This document shows, piece after piece, positions 8,090 to 17,204 of a DNA stretch of 64,000 nt. A program made the translations under genes and the position numbers. Each line of letters begins with the position of its first letter. The first letter of the stretch is position 1. The notes beneath the pieces are model-generated. The model worked only from the letters and a program-made list of their open reading frames with translations. It did not search any database and had not been told where the DNA came from. The DNA is from Microbacterium testaceum (GTDB lineage: Bacteria > Actinomycetota > Actinomycetes > Actinomycetales > Microbacteriaceae): assembly GCF_020781835.1 (NCBI RefSeq), contig NZ_JAJGNJ010000001.1, positions 1 through 64,000 of the forward strand. Reading direction: 5' to 3'.

Positions 8090-8722
8090 ATGCGTGTCCA
8101 CGTCGCCGACCACCCCCTCATCACCCACAAGCTCACGGTGCTGCGCGACCGGCAGACGCCGTCGCCGGTGTTCCGCCAGCTCACCGAGGAGCTCGTGACG
8201 CTGCTCGCCTACGAGGCCACCCGGAACGTGCGCGTCGACCCGATCGAGATCCAGACCCCGGTCACGACCACGCAGGGCGTCAAGATCAGCGAACCGCGCC
8301 CCATCGTGGTCCCGATTCTGCGCGCGGGTCTGGGCATGCTCGAGGGAATGGTCAAGCTCCTGCCCACCGCCGAAGTGGGGTTCCTCGGCATGGTGCGCGA
8401 CGAGGAGACCCTCCAGCCCTCCACGTACGCCGAGCGCCTGCCCGACGACCTCAGCGACCGCCAGTGCTTCGTGCTGGACCCGATGCTCGCCACCGGCGGT
8501 TCGCTCGGCGCGGCGATCAAGTTCCTCTTCGACCGCGGTGCGCAGGACGTCACGGCGATCTGCCTGCTGGGCGCGCCGGAGGGTGTCGCCGCGATCGAGA
8601 AGCAGGTCGAGGGCCACGACGTGACGCTCGTGCTCGGTGCCCTCGACGAGCGACTGAACGAGAAGGGCTACATCGTGCCCGGACTCGGCGACGCGGGCGA
8701 CCGCCTCTACGGCACCGCCTGA
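8090..8722 (+). CDS. upp: uracil phosphoribosyltransferase
   Basis: The 210-residue enzyme makes UMP from uracil and PRPP in pyrimidine salvage. The PRPP-binding motif [16 protein letters not shown] and the uracil-site end [19 protein letters not shown] are intact, as is the [15 protein letters not shown] segment. ATG 8090 gives the standard N-terminus [21 protein letters not shown] (8077-8082) stands seven bases before it and there is no Shine-Dalgarno, so the transcript may be leaderless. It diverges from tadA. Confidence 0.96.
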   Translation: MRVHVADHPLITHKLTVLRDRQTPSPVFRQLTEELVTLLAYEATRNVRVDPIEIQTPVTTTQGVKISEPRPIVVPILRAGLGMLEGMVKLLPTAEVGFLGMVRDEETLQPSTYAERLPDDLSDRQCFVLDPMLATGGSLGAAIKFLFDRGAQDVTAICLLGAPEGVAAIEKQVEGHDVTLVLGALDERLNEKGYIVPGLGDAGDRLYGTA

Positions 8723-8891
8723 CGCGACGCCCGCGAGCTCGCGCCACGGGGGTGGCGGGTGGCGCAGGGCGCGCGGCGCCGGGGAACTGGCGCGACGCGG
8801 GTGAGCGCCGGCCCGGCGCCGCGGAGCTCGCGTGACTCGGACGAGCGCAGGGCGCGGTGCCGGGAAGCCGCCGCACGACGCACCGAGAGGG
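8723..8891. other. GC-rich convergent spacer with imperfect repeats
   Basis: These 169 bases lie between the convergent upp and nuclease-helicase genes and hold no supportable gene. The string GAGCTCGCG occurs twice, and GCGCAGGGCGCG followed by a GCCGGG-type run also recurs, giving a loose ~85-base direct repeat. Several GGCGCC palindromes could form hairpins, but none is followed by a T-run. Confidence 0.4.
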
Positions 8892-11800
8892 TCAGCCCCC
8901 GGCGCCGACCAGCCGCGCGAAACCGCTGAGACGAGCGACCCCCTCGGGCGTACGTGGAAGATCGTCCAGGAGCGAGGGCGAGTAGACGACGTATGCCGCC
9001 TGCATGGCCCGCGAGATCGCGACGTTGACGCGGTTGCGCAAGAGGAGGAACTCGAGCCCCCGCGGCGCGTCCCGGCCGGACGACGCGGCGAGCGTGAGGA
9101 TCGCAACGACGGCTTCCTTGCCCTGGAACCGGTCCACGGTGCCCACCGGGACCTCGGGGTACCCGGCCGCCGCGAGCGCCTCCTCGACCGCGACCTGCTG
9201 GGCGTTGTACGGCGTGATCACGATGACGTCGTCGGCGCGCAACGCGCGCGGCGGGTGGACGACCGCCCTGTCGCCGACGCCGCCGTCGGCACCGGTCCAC
9301 TGCCGCCCCACGAGATCGGCGACGAGCCCGACGACGGCCTCCGCCTCTTCCGGTGAGCACGTCGCGTTGCCGCGGTGACGGACCGGGACGGGGTGGAGTC
9401 CCGGCTCGACACCCGCGAGCGTGCGCAGAGCCGTGGAAGGGTGGGCCGCCAGGCGGCCCTCGTACGACAACCGCGACACCGGGCCCGCGACGGCGGGGTG
9501 CATACGTCGTGTCCGCGCGAGGAAGTACCCGAACTCGGGCGGGACGACCTCGGCCCCGTCGATCACCCAGCCGAGTGCCGAGGTGTCCACCGGCTCGGGG
9601 TGAGTGCCCTGACTCACCTGGGGCAGCTGCTGCGGGTCGCCGAGCAGCAGGAGCCGAGACGAGGCCAGCGAGACCGCGATCGTCGAGGCGAGCGAGAACT
9701 GCCCCGCCTCGTCGATCACGAGCAGATCCAGGCTGCCGCGTGGGACGCGCCCCTCGTGGCTGAAGTCCCAGGCCGTCCCCCCGACGACGAAACCGTGGGC
9801 GGCGTTCTCTGCGGCGAAAGCGGGCACGCCGTTCTTGGGCAACACGGTGAACTCGTGGGTCGCACCGGGGTCTTTCGGCGCCTTCCCGACGCGTGAGGCC
9901 GGGACGCCGGCGGCGATCACGCGGTCGAGCATGTGCTCGACGGTCGCGTGCGACTGCGCGACCACCCCGACGCGGTACCCGCGCTCGGCGACGAGTCGTG
10001 CGATGACATGCGAGCCGACGTACGTCTTGCCCGTTCCCGGCGGGCCCTGCACCGCCAGGTAGCTGCGGTCGAGGTCGGCCACGGTACGGGCGATCGCCGC
10101 GATCTCGTCGTCTCCGGAGGTGCCGTCGATCGCGGTGACCGGTGACAGCACTCCCGAAACGGTGCGTGGGGGCCGTCGGCACAGGATGTCCGCGGCTGCT
10201 CCGTCGGGCAGCGTCGGCGCCGCCGCGAGCACGGCATCCGCCCACGCGTCGATCGCCTTCTGCTGATTGCCCGCGCGCGGCGGGGCGGGCGGAGTGAGCG
10301 CGAGCGGAAGGGTGTCCCACGTCACCCCGTCGACGGCGACCTCCTCGATGACGGCACCGTCATCGAGCACCTCGCGCACGGTGACCCGGCGAGCCCCGTG
10401 GATCCAGCGCAGACGGGCCTCGAGCGGAAAGGGGGCCGGCAGGTCGTACACCGCGAACGGCTCGGCGTCGGCGGTGAGCCGGCTGCCGGGAGCGACCTCG
10501 CCGCGGATCTCGACCAGGCGCCGCTCGGCGCCACGACCCGACTCGGAGATGTGCCAGTCGGTCACGACGCGCGAGCGGGCGGCATCCACGACGACGACGT
10601 CGCGCGTGTCCTCCCAGATCGACACCGGCTCGCGAAGACGGAGGAAGTGGGTGGCCCAGTACGTCTTCTCTTCGCGGGGGTAGTAGTCGATCGCGGCGGC
10701 CGCGAGGCGCAGCGCCGTCGCGTCCGGTTCGGTCGCGTCGGCCGCCCAGCGCTGCAGCGCCGTCGCCCGTGGTGACGGCGCGTACGCCTGCTCGTCGGGC
10801 TCGGCGCCCCGCGCGGGCATCGCGCCCCCCTCGCGGGCGCGTTCGACGAGCCAGTCGCGCAGGCGCCGCGTGGAGACGCAGTCGTATCGGTTGTAGTCGG
10901 CGAGGTCGTCGAGGACCCGCTGAGCGGCCTCGTCCCGGCCGTCTGCGGCGAGCGCCCGCGCCTCCACGTACTTCACGATGGAGTCGTCGCCGCGCTGGAC
11001 GTCGCTCGTGCGTACCTCGTCGCCCATGTACAGCGGCTCGAGCTTCTTGATCGAGTAGGACCGCGATCCCACGCGCAGGGCGCGTCGGACGACGGGGTAG
11101 AGGTCGACGAAGACGCCGTCGCGCAGCAGCCGGTCGACGTCGCCCTCGCGGACGCCGTAGCGCGCCGCCATGGTGAGCAGGTGCGTGGGCTCGTACGGCG
11201 CGTAGTGGTAGATGTGCATGTCCGGGAACTGCTCGCGACGCACGGCCACCATGTCGAGGAATCGCTCCAGTGCGGCCCGTTCCTCGTCGAACGTGTGCGC
11301 CCACAAGGCCCCATAACGTTCCCGGGTGTCCACCCATCCGAACAGGTAGTCGATGCCCCAGTGCTCACGGTCGCCCTCGGTGTACAGCGGGTCGCCCTCG
11401 AAGTCGAAGAAGAGGTCGCCGTGGTCGGGCCGAGGGAGCACGCCCAGGGCCTTGGGGGCGACGACCTCGTAGGTCGGGACCACGTGTTCGCCTGCCGCCC
11501 CGTCGCCCGCGGGGCTCTGGAGCTGCAGCCGGGCCTGCGTGCGCAGGGAGACGAAGGTGTCGCCGCTCATGGCATCCGGTGCGGCCGGGGCCGCGGCCAG
11601 CGCGTCGATCGTGTCGATGCCCGCGGCACGCAGTCGGTCGCGCTGCACCGGCCGCATTCCGGCGACCAGGAGCAGGTCGCGGTGCGCCACGACCTCGATC
11701 TCGCACGTCGGGCAGCGACCGCAGGCCACGACCGCGAGTTCGCCGCGGGGATCGCCCCACGGCACCACGGCACCCGCGGCACCGAGCTCGACCCCGCGGT

Positions 11801-12428
11801 CGGCGATGAGAGCGCGCAAGCGCGCGCGGCGCAGCGCGAACACCGGCAGGAGGTCGTCCACGCGGTGGGTGCTCGTCGCGCCGTCACCGAGGAGCAGTTG
11901 CACCTCGTCGGAACGGGGGACGCCGAGCCGGTCGAGCTGGTCGACGTACGCGGCCAGCTGCATGAGCGCGGTGACGCGAGCGCGGCGGGCGAGCTTGGTG
12001 TCCTGTACGATCCACGGCCGCCCGCCACCGCTGCCGCCGTCGGGCTCGCGGACGAGGAAGTCCGCGAAGCCGACGAACTCGTCGGTCGAGAACGCGGCCT
12101 GGTAGACGACCTCTACCGACGGGTCGGCGAGGGCCTCGCCCGTGAGACGCACGGCCTCGGCGAGGGCGTCGGCGTCGGAGGACCGCGCCGCGGGGATCTC
12201 GCGCACGGCGGCCCCGAAGCGTCGGCGGTAGTCGTCGAGCACGCGCAGCTCGTGCGCCGTTCCGAGCGCCGCGGCGCGCTCGAGCGTGGCATCCTCGGGG
12301 TCGGGAACGGCTTCGATGCGGCCGATCTTCGCGTCGATCGCCCGGAGCCACGCGAACTCGCACTCGGCTGCCGCTTTGAGATCGCTGGCGCTCCAGACGA
12401 TCCGGGCCTCTTGCTCGATGTACCGCAT
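8892..12428 (-). CDS. TM0106-family RecB-like nuclease fused to a DNA2/UPF1-type helicase
   Basis: The 1,178-residue protein has two parts. Residues ~1-320 form a RecB-like PD-(D/E)xK nuclease region with a Cys near the N-terminus (AAAECEFAWL) and a CGRCPTC cluster near residue 225, arranged like the four-Cys iron-sulfur staple of Cas4/Dna2/AddB nucleases (inference). A single-strand/ribonuclease-H-like middle contains LFFDFEGDPLY. The C-terminal superfamily 1 helicase has Walker A QGPPGTGKTY near residue 795, DEAGQF (motif II), GDPQQLPQ (motif III) and the late motif VDRFQGKE. It probably acts in DNA repair or defence; the exact role is unknown. ATG 12428 gives the family N-terminus MRYIEQEARIVWSASDL. 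Confidence 0.88.
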   Translation of the reverse strand: MRYIEQEARIVWSASDLKAAAECEFAWLRAIDAKIGRIEAVPDPEDATLERAAALGTAHELRVLDDYRRRFGAAVREIPAARSSDADALAEAVRLTGEALADPSVEVVYQAAFSTDEFVGFADFLVREPDGGSGGGRPWIVQDTKLARRARVTALMQLAAYVDQLDRLGVPRSDEVQLLLGDGATSTHRVDDLLPVFALRRARLRALIADRGVELGAAGAVVPWGDPRGELAVVACGRCPTCEIEVVAHRDLLLVAGMRPVQRDRLRAAGIDTIDALAAAPAAPDAMSGDTFVSLRTQARLQLQSPAGDGAAGEHVVPTYEVVAPKALGVLPRPDHGDLFFDFEGDPLYTEGDREHWGIDYLFGWVDTRERYGALWAHTFDEERAALERFLDMVAVRREQFPDMHIYHYAPYEPTHLLTMAARYGVREGDVDRLLRDGVFVDLYPVVRRALRVGSRSYSIKKLEPLYMGDEVRTSDVQRGDDSIVKYVEARALAADGRDEAAQRVLDDLADYNRYDCVSTRRLRDWLVERAREGGAMPARGAEPDEQAYAPSPRATALQRWAADATEPDATALRLAAAAIDYYPREEKTYWATHFLRLREPVSIWEDTRDVVVVDAARSRVVTDWHISESGRGAERRLVEIRGEVAPGSRLTADAEPFAVYDLPAPFPLEARLRWIHGARRVTVREVLDDGAVIEEVAVDGVTWDTLPLALTPPAPPRAGNQQKAIDAWADAVLAAAPTLPDGAAADILCRRPPRTVSGVLSPVTAIDGTSGDDEIAAIARTVADLDRSYLAVQGPPGTGKTYVGSHVIARLVAERGYRVGVVAQSHATVEHMLDRVIAAGVPASRVGKAPKDPGATHEFTVLPKNGVPAFAAENAAHGFVVGGTAWDFSHEGRVPRGSLDLLVIDEAGQFSLASTIAVSLASSRLLLLGDPQQLPQVSQGTHPEPVDTSALGWVIDGAEVVPPEFGYFLARTRRMHPAVAGPVSRLSYEGRLAAHPSTALRTLAGVEPGLHPVPVRHRGNATCSPEEAEAVVGLVADLVGRQWTGADGGVGDRAVVHPPRALRADDVIVITPYNAQQVAVEEALAAAGYPEVPVGTVDRFQGKEAVVAILTLAASSGRDAPRGLEFLLLRNRVNVAISRAMQAAYVVYSPSLLDDLPRTPEGVARLSGFARLVGAGG

Positions 12429-12540
12429 GATGGTCAACGCTAACCGGGGCCGCCGACATTGCCGGTCGCGCGTCCACAGGGTCCGCGACTGTGCGCTCGC
12501 CGTCTGCCGCGGTGTCGGACTCACCTGACAGACTGGACCG

Positions 12541-14601
12541 GTGATCACCGAGCTGCCGTTCGAGAACGTCTACCGGCACGGCTTCGCGCGCGTTGCCGCG
12601 TGCACGATCCCCGTCGCCGTGGCCGACCCGGCCGCCAATGCCGACGCGGTGCTCGCGTCGGCGCGGGAGTGCCACGCGGACGGCGTCGCGGTCGCGGTGT
12701 TCCCCGAGCTCTGCCTGTCGGGCTACGCGATCGACGACCTCGTCATGCAGGACCCGCTCCTGGATGCCGTCGAGCACGCTCTGGCGCGGATCGTCGCGGC
12801 ATCCGCCGACCTCCTGCCTGTCCTGCTCGTGGGGGCGCCGCTGCGCCACCGCAACCGCCTCTACAACTGCGCGGTCGTCGTGCACCGCGGACGCATCCTC
12901 GGCGTCGCGCCGAAGTCCTACCTGCCGACGTACCGCGAGTTCTACGAGCACCGGTGGTACGCGCGCGGTGACGACCAGGTGGGGCAGCACATCTCCGTGG
13001 CGGGTGAGACGGTTCCGTTCGGACCCGATCTGCTCTTCGACGCGGTCGACGTGCCCGGCCTGACCGTGCACGCGGAGGTCTGCGAAGACGTGTGGGTGCC
13101 GGTCCCGCCCTCCTCGACCGCTGCGCTGGCCGGCGCCACGGTCCTGGCCAACCTGTCGGGCAGCCCGATCACGATCGGTCGCGCCGACGACCGGAACTTG
13201 CTGTCGCAGTCGCAGTCGATGCGCTGCCTCGCCGCGTACGCCTACGCCGCCGCGGGTCAGGGCGAGTCCACCAACGACGTGTCGTGGGACGGCCAGACGA
13301 TGATCTACGAGGGCGGGCAGCTGCTGGCCACGACCGAGCGCTTCCCCGACGGTCCGCGCCGCAGCGTCGCCGATGTCGATCTCGACCGCCTCCGACAGGA
13401 CCGACTGCGTCAGGGCACGTTCGACGACAATCGGCGCACCGCCGGGGCGACGTTCCGCACCGTGTCGTTCGAGCTCGACCCGCCCGCCGTCGACCTGGGA
13501 CTGCGGCGCTCGCTCGACCGGTTCCCGTTCGTGCCGGACGACCCGGCGCGCCTGGCGCAGGACTGCTACGAAGCGTTCAACATCCAGGTCTCGGGGCTCG
13601 TGCAGCGGCTCGAGGCCATCGGCGGTCCGCGCCCCGTGATCGGCGTGAGCGGGGGGCTAGATTCCACCCATGCCCTGCTCGTGATCGCCCGAGCGATGGA
13701 TCGCATGGGCCGCCCGCGCAGCGACATCCTCGCGTACACCCTGCCCGGGTTCGCGACCGGCGAGAAGACCAAGCGCAACGCGATCGCCCTCGCCGAGGCC
13801 GTGGGGGCCACGATCGAGGAGATCGACATCCGGCCGGCGGCATCCGAGATGCTCTCGCGGATGGGTCATCCGTTCGCATCGGGCGAGCCGGTTCACGATG
13901 TGACGTTCGAGAACGTCCAGGCGGGTCTGCGCACCGACTACCTTTTCCGCCTGGCGAACCAGAAGAACGGGATCGTGATCGGCACGGGCGACCTGTCCGA
14001 GATCGCCCTGGGCTGGTCGACCTACGGGGTGGGCGATCAGATGAGCCACTACTCGGTCAACCCCGGGGTGCCCAAGACCCTCATCCAGCACGTGATCCGC
14101 TGGGTCATCTCGGCGGGCGAACTCAGCGCGGCGACGGTCGAAGTGCTGCAGGCCGTGCTCGACACGGAGATCAGCCCCGAGCTCGTGCCGGCCGGGCAGG
14201 ACGGCAGGATGCAGTCCACGGAGGACCGCATCGGCCCGTACAACCTGCACGACTTCACGCTCTACCACGTGCTCCGGTTCGGCTTCCGGCCGTCGAAGAT
14301 CGCGTTCCTCGCCGCCAAGGCATGGGAGGATCCGGATGCCGGGGCCTGGCCGCCCGGCTACCCCGAGGGCGAGCGGCCGTCGTACGACCTCGTCACCGTC
14401 GCCCGGTGGATGGAGGTCTTCCTCCAGCGCTTCTTCGGCTTCGCACAGTTCAAGCGCAGCGCCATCCCCAACGGACCGAAGGTCTCCCCCGCGGGGTCGC
14501 TGTCACCGCGCGGCGATTGGCGCGCGCCGTCGGACGGCAACGCCCGCGCGTGGCTGGCCGACCTGCACGCCGCCGTCCCGCAGGCGTTCGACGGCGACTG
14601 A
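12541..14601 (+). CDS. nadE: glutamine-dependent NAD+ synthetase
   Basis: The 686-residue enzyme amidates nicotinate adenine dinucleotide to NAD+, using ammonia from glutamine. The N-terminal nitrilase-type glutaminase has the Glu56/Lys125/Cys181 triad (FPELCLSG, APKSYLP, VCEDVW). The C-terminal synthetase has the PP-loop SGGLDS at residues 370-375. The length matches the two-domain actinobacterial form (as in M. tuberculosis). The start is GTG 12541 with CAGACT exactly six bases before it and no Shine-Dalgarno, a leaderless arrangement. It diverges from the nuclease-helicase gene. Confidence 0.96.
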   Translation: MITELPFENVYRHGFARVAACTIPVAVADPAANADAVLASARECHADGVAVAVFPELCLSGYAIDDLVMQDPLLDAVEHALARIVAASADLLPVLLVGAPLRHRNRLYNCAVVVHRGRILGVAPKSYLPTYREFYEHRWYARGDDQVGQHISVAGETVPFGPDLLFDAVDVPGLTVHAEVCEDVWVPVPPSSTAALAGATVLANLSGSPITIGRADDRNLLSQSQSMRCLAAYAYAAAGQGESTNDVSWDGQTMIYEGGQLLATTERFPDGPRRSVADVDLDRLRQDRLRQGTFDDNRRTAGATFRTVSFELDPPAVDLGLRRSLDRFPFVPDDPARLAQDCYEAFNIQVSGLVQRLEAIGGPRPVIGVSGGLDSTHALLVIARAMDRMGRPRSDILAYTLPGFATGEKTKRNAIALAEAVGATIEEIDIRPAASEMLSRMGHPFASGEPVHDVTFENVQAGLRTDYLFRLANQKNGIVIGTGDLSEIALGWSTYGVGDQMSHYSVNPGVPKTLIQHVIRWVISAGELSAATVEVLQAVLDTEISPELVPAGQDGRMQSTEDRIGPYNLHDFTLYHVLRFGFRPSKIAFLAAKAWEDPDAGAWPPGYPEGERPSYDLVTVARWMEVFLQRFFGFAQFKRSAIPNGPKVSPAGSLSPRGDWRAPSDGNARAWLADLHAAVPQAFDGD

Positions 14602-14603
14602 GC

Positions 14604-15101
14604 TCACCAGCCCGTCGAGCCGGGGACGCCCTTGAACGGGCCCGCGACGTCGTCCGTCACCCAGCCGCCGTAGAACCCGCCGGGCTGCGGCCGCACCGTC
14701 TCGCCCGCGACGAGGCACCGGTCCATCGGCGCGGCGTAGACCGCGACACGGTCGGAGAGCACCTCGTAGCCGGGCATCGGATCGGGGTAGTTCCACCCGG
14801 CGCGCTCCGCGACCGCGCCCGCTCCCCCATGGACGTCGAAATACCGGGCGCGGCCCTTGAACTCGCAGAACGACGCACCCTCGCCGAGCGTCAGTGCGTC
14901 ACCGAACGCCGCGATCGGCAGGTAGTACACCGGCGGATGGCTCGTCTCGAGCACGCGCACGACGTCGTCCGTGTCGACGATCCGGATGCCGCCGAAGTCG
15001 ATCTGCACGCGCGCGGCGACGCGTTCCACCCGCGGCGGGCGGGGGTAATCCCACACGGACTCCTGGCCGGGACGGACGGGATCGGGTACGGGTCGAGCCA
15101 T
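14604..15101 (-). CDS. DUF427 domain protein
   Basis: The 165-residue protein carries the DUF427 core: VWDYPRPPRVE, then VYYLPIAAF, FCEFKGRARYFDV and WNYPDPMPGYEVLSDRVAVYAA. The domain is a small beta-tent fold of unassigned, possibly enzymatic function. A C-terminal tail (GGFYGGWVTDDVAGPFKG) is common in this group. ATG 15101 has TACCGT (15113-15108, minus strand) exactly six bases upstream and no Shine-Dalgarno, indicating a leaderless message. It converges on nadE with a two-base gap. Confidence 0.87.
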   Translation of the reverse strand: MARPVPDPVRPGQESVWDYPRPPRVERVAARVQIDFGGIRIVDTDDVVRVLETSHPPVYYLPIAAFGDALTLGEGASFCEFKGRARYFDVHGGAGAVAERAGWNYPDPMPGYEVLSDRVAVYAAPMDRCLVAGETVRPQPGGFYGGWVTDDVAGPFKGVPGSTGW

Positions 15102-15211
15102 GGATCCACGGTACGCCGCGCGGGAACGCACCGGGTCGTCGGCCTGTCGTGACCGAAGCGTGGCGCAGATGCGCACGGGGGTTCGATACCCTGGGGGCAG
15201 GAGGGGCACGA

Positions 15212-15409
15212 GTGAGCGGCGAACACGGCACCGGAGTCAGTCGGCGGTACCGCGTCTACCAGGTGGGCGGGATCGTGCTCGGCGTGTTGTTCCTGGGGCT
15301 CGGCATCGCCGCGCTCCTCGCGGGCGGCGGTCCCGTGATCGCCGCCATCGCCGGAATCGGGGGCCTTGCCGTGATCATCGTGTCGATCGTGATGATGGTG
15401 CGCTCGTGA
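15212..15409 (+). CDS. small two-helix membrane protein
   Basis: The 65-residue protein (GTG start) has a charged N-terminus (GVSRRYRVYQ) and two hydrophobic stretches, about residues 17-36 and 39-60, separated by a glycine-rich turn. It is predicted to be a plasma-membrane hairpin with no recognised family. GAGGGGC lies a few bases before the GTG. Its stop overlaps the GTG of the next gene (GTGA, 15406-15409), so the pair is translationally coupled and may form a small complex (inference). Confidence 0.7.
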   Translation: MSGEHGTGVSRRYRVYQVGGIVLGVLFLGLGIAALLAGGGPVIAAIAGIGGLAVIIVSIVMMVRS

Positions 15410-15546
15410 CCGCTCCCGACGACGGTGGACAGGGCGAGAAGCCCCGCAAGTACCCTCCCGGCACGGTGGTCATCTGGGTCGCGGTGTCGGCGGTCGGCCT
15501 GTGGCTGCTGGGCAGTGGCCTCGTCGGCATCCTGTCCGGGAACTGA
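15406..15546 (+). CDS. very small single-pass membrane protein
   Basis: The 46-residue protein starts at the GTG overlapping the previous stop. It has a polar, Lys/Pro-containing N-terminal ~18 residues (GEKPRKYPPG) and one membrane helix (VVIWVAVSAVGLWLLGSGLVG), ending SGN. No family is recognised. The coupling to the 65-residue membrane protein upstream is the main evidence that it is real. Confidence 0.65.
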   Translation: MTAPDDGGQGEKPRKYPPGTVVIWVAVSAVGLWLLGSGLVGILSGN

Positions 15547-15627
15547 CCGGGAGCCGACCGGGCACGGGAATTCGCGACGGTCGGCATCGTTGTCCCGAAG
15601 ACACCGATCATCGACCGAAAGGGCATC

Positions 15628-16572
15628 ATGACGCGCATCGGACGCAGCGACCTCGACATCCGTCCCCTCTCCCTGGGCGGCAACGTCTTCGGCTGGACGG
15701 CCGACCGCGACACCTCGTTCGCCGTGCTCGATGCCTTCCGCGCCGGTGGGGGCGACTTCATCGACACCGCCGACGGCTACAGCGCGTGGGCACCCGGGAA
15801 CTCGGGCGGCGAGAGCGAGACGATCATCGGCGAGTGGCTCGCGAGCCGCAAGCCCGACAACGTGGTCGTGGCGACCAAGGTCAGCACCCACCCGGACTTC
15901 CGCGGTCTGTCCGCCGCGAACGTGCGAGCCGCCGCCGAGGCCTCCCTGGGCCGCCTCGGCGTGGACGCGATCGACCTGTACTACGCGCACTTCGACGACG
16001 CCGACACCCCGCTCGAAGAGACGGTGGGGGCTTTCGCCGATCTCGTGTCCGACGGACTCGTCCGCTACGTCGCCGTGTCGAACTACAGCGCCGACCGCAT
16101 CCGCGAGTGGATCTCGCTCGCGCAGGCCGCGGGCGCCGATCTGCCCGTCGCCATCCAGCCGCACTACAACCTCATGCACCGCACGCAGGTCGAGACCGAG
16201 ATCGTGCCCGTCGCCGAGCAGTTCGGCCTCTCGCTCGTCCCCTACTACGCGCTGGCCAGCGGATTCCTCACGGGCAAGTACCGCTCTACGGATGCCGCGG
16301 GCGACTCGCCCCGCGCCAGCGGCGCCGCCAAGCTCGCCACTCCCGCCGGACTCGCCGTGATCGACGTCCTCGAGGAGATCGGCCGCGCCCACGACGCGTC
16401 GATCGCCGCGACCGCCCTGGCCTGGCTGCGCGCGCAGCCGACGGTGGCCGCGCCGATCGCGAGCGCCTCGCGTCCCGAGCAGGTCGCAGACCTCATCTCG
16501 AGCATGTCGCTCGATCTGTCGGCAGACGAACTGGCGCGGCTCGGCGCCGTTTCGGCCGAAGCCGGGGTGTGA
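15628..16572 (+). CDS. aldo/keto reductase
   Basis: The 314-residue NADPH-dependent TIM-barrel reductase has family residues visible in order: the Asp of DFIDTADGYSAW with the catalytic Tyr close by, the Lys of VVVATKVST, and the His-bearing strand LYYAHFDDADTP. It belongs to the YajO/MocA-like branch of AKRs, which reduce varied carbonyls; the substrate is not visible. The ATG follows GAAAGGG. It appears to be transcribed alone, followed 58 bases later by a nucleosidase gene with its own -10. Confidence 0.92.
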   Translation: MTRIGRSDLDIRPLSLGGNVFGWTADRDTSFAVLDAFRAGGGDFIDTADGYSAWAPGNSGGESETIIGEWLASRKPDNVVVATKVSTHPDFRGLSAANVRAAAEASLGRLGVDAIDLYYAHFDDADTPLEETVGAFADLVSDGLVRYVAVSNYSADRIREWISLAQAAGADLPVAIQPHYNLMHRTQVETEIVPVAEQFGLSLVPYYALASGFLTGKYRSTDAAGDSPRASGAAKLATPAGLAVIDVLEEIGRAHDASIAATALAWLRAQPTVAAPIASASRPEQVADLISSMSLDLSADELARLGAVSAEAGV

Positions 16573-16630
16573 CCCGCGGCGCCGTTCTCGCCGCGCGCGG
16601 GTCGCTCCCCGCGTCGGCGAGAATGGTCGG

Positions 16631-17188
16631 GTGAAGCTCCTCGTCGCCGCCCATGCGTCCGAATTCGTCGCCTTCGAGCCCGACATCCCCGGGTTCGACC
16701 GGTTGTTGACCGGCGTCGGCAAGATCCCGGCCGCATACGCCCTCACACGCGCCCTGTGCACGGGCACGTACGACGAGGTCGTCGTCGTGGGCACCGCCGG
16801 CGCGATCGACCCCGAGCTCGAGGGCGGCATCTACGACATCTCCGCCACCGTCCAGCACGACGTGAAGGGACTGGACGGCACGTTCGGCCAGCACGTGTGG
16901 CTTCCGGCGCGCGTCGACATCGCCCCGGAGGGCGTGGTCATCGCCACCGGCGATCACTTCGTCGACGACGCCGAGGCCGTGGTCCTCATCCGCGACCTCG
17001 ACGCCCGGATGGTCGACATGGAGTCCTACGCCCTGGCCTGGGTGGCCCAGCAGTTCGACGTGCCGATCCGGATCCTGCGCGCGGTCTCGGACCGCGCACA
17101 GGACGGGGCGACCGAGCTGTGGGATGACGTCGTGGAACGATGCAGCCACGAACTGCGGGCGAAGTTCCGCGAGCTCTACGGGGTGTGA
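16631..17188 (+). CDS. nucleosidase (MTA/SAH nucleosidase-like, PNP/UDP family)
   Basis: This 185-residue compact member of the purine nucleoside phosphorylase superfamily has a glycine strand LLTGVGKIPAAYAL, VVVGTAGAIDPELEGGIYDIS, and the base/ribose-site string ARMVDMESYALAWVA containing the conserved Met-Glu. The catalytic Asp region is SDRAQD. It probably cleaves a nucleoside such as MTA, SAH or futalosine-like compounds; which one cannot be told. GTG 16631 has GAGAAT six bases before it and no clear Shine-Dalgarno, consistent with leaderless initiation. Confidence 0.83.
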   Translation: MKLLVAAHASEFVAFEPDIPGFDRLLTGVGKIPAAYALTRALCTGTYDEVVVVGTAGAIDPELEGGIYDISATVQHDVKGLDGTFGQHVWLPARVDIAPEGVVIATGDHFVDDAEAVVLIRDLDARMVDMESYALAWVAQQFDVPIRILRAVSDRAQDGATELWDDVVERCSHELRAKFRELYGV

Positions 17189-17204
17189 ATCGGGTGCCGC
17201 GTCG

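Noticed and set aside
8723..8891. A small gene in the upp/helicase spacer
   Set aside because: Every frame is Arg/Gly/Ala-rich shadow sequence with no start context. It looks like repetitive GC-rich spacer.
8892..12428. Cas4-helicase of a CRISPR system
   Set aside because: The protein fits the free-standing TM0106 nuclease-helicase family, and no CRISPR array or other cas gene is present.
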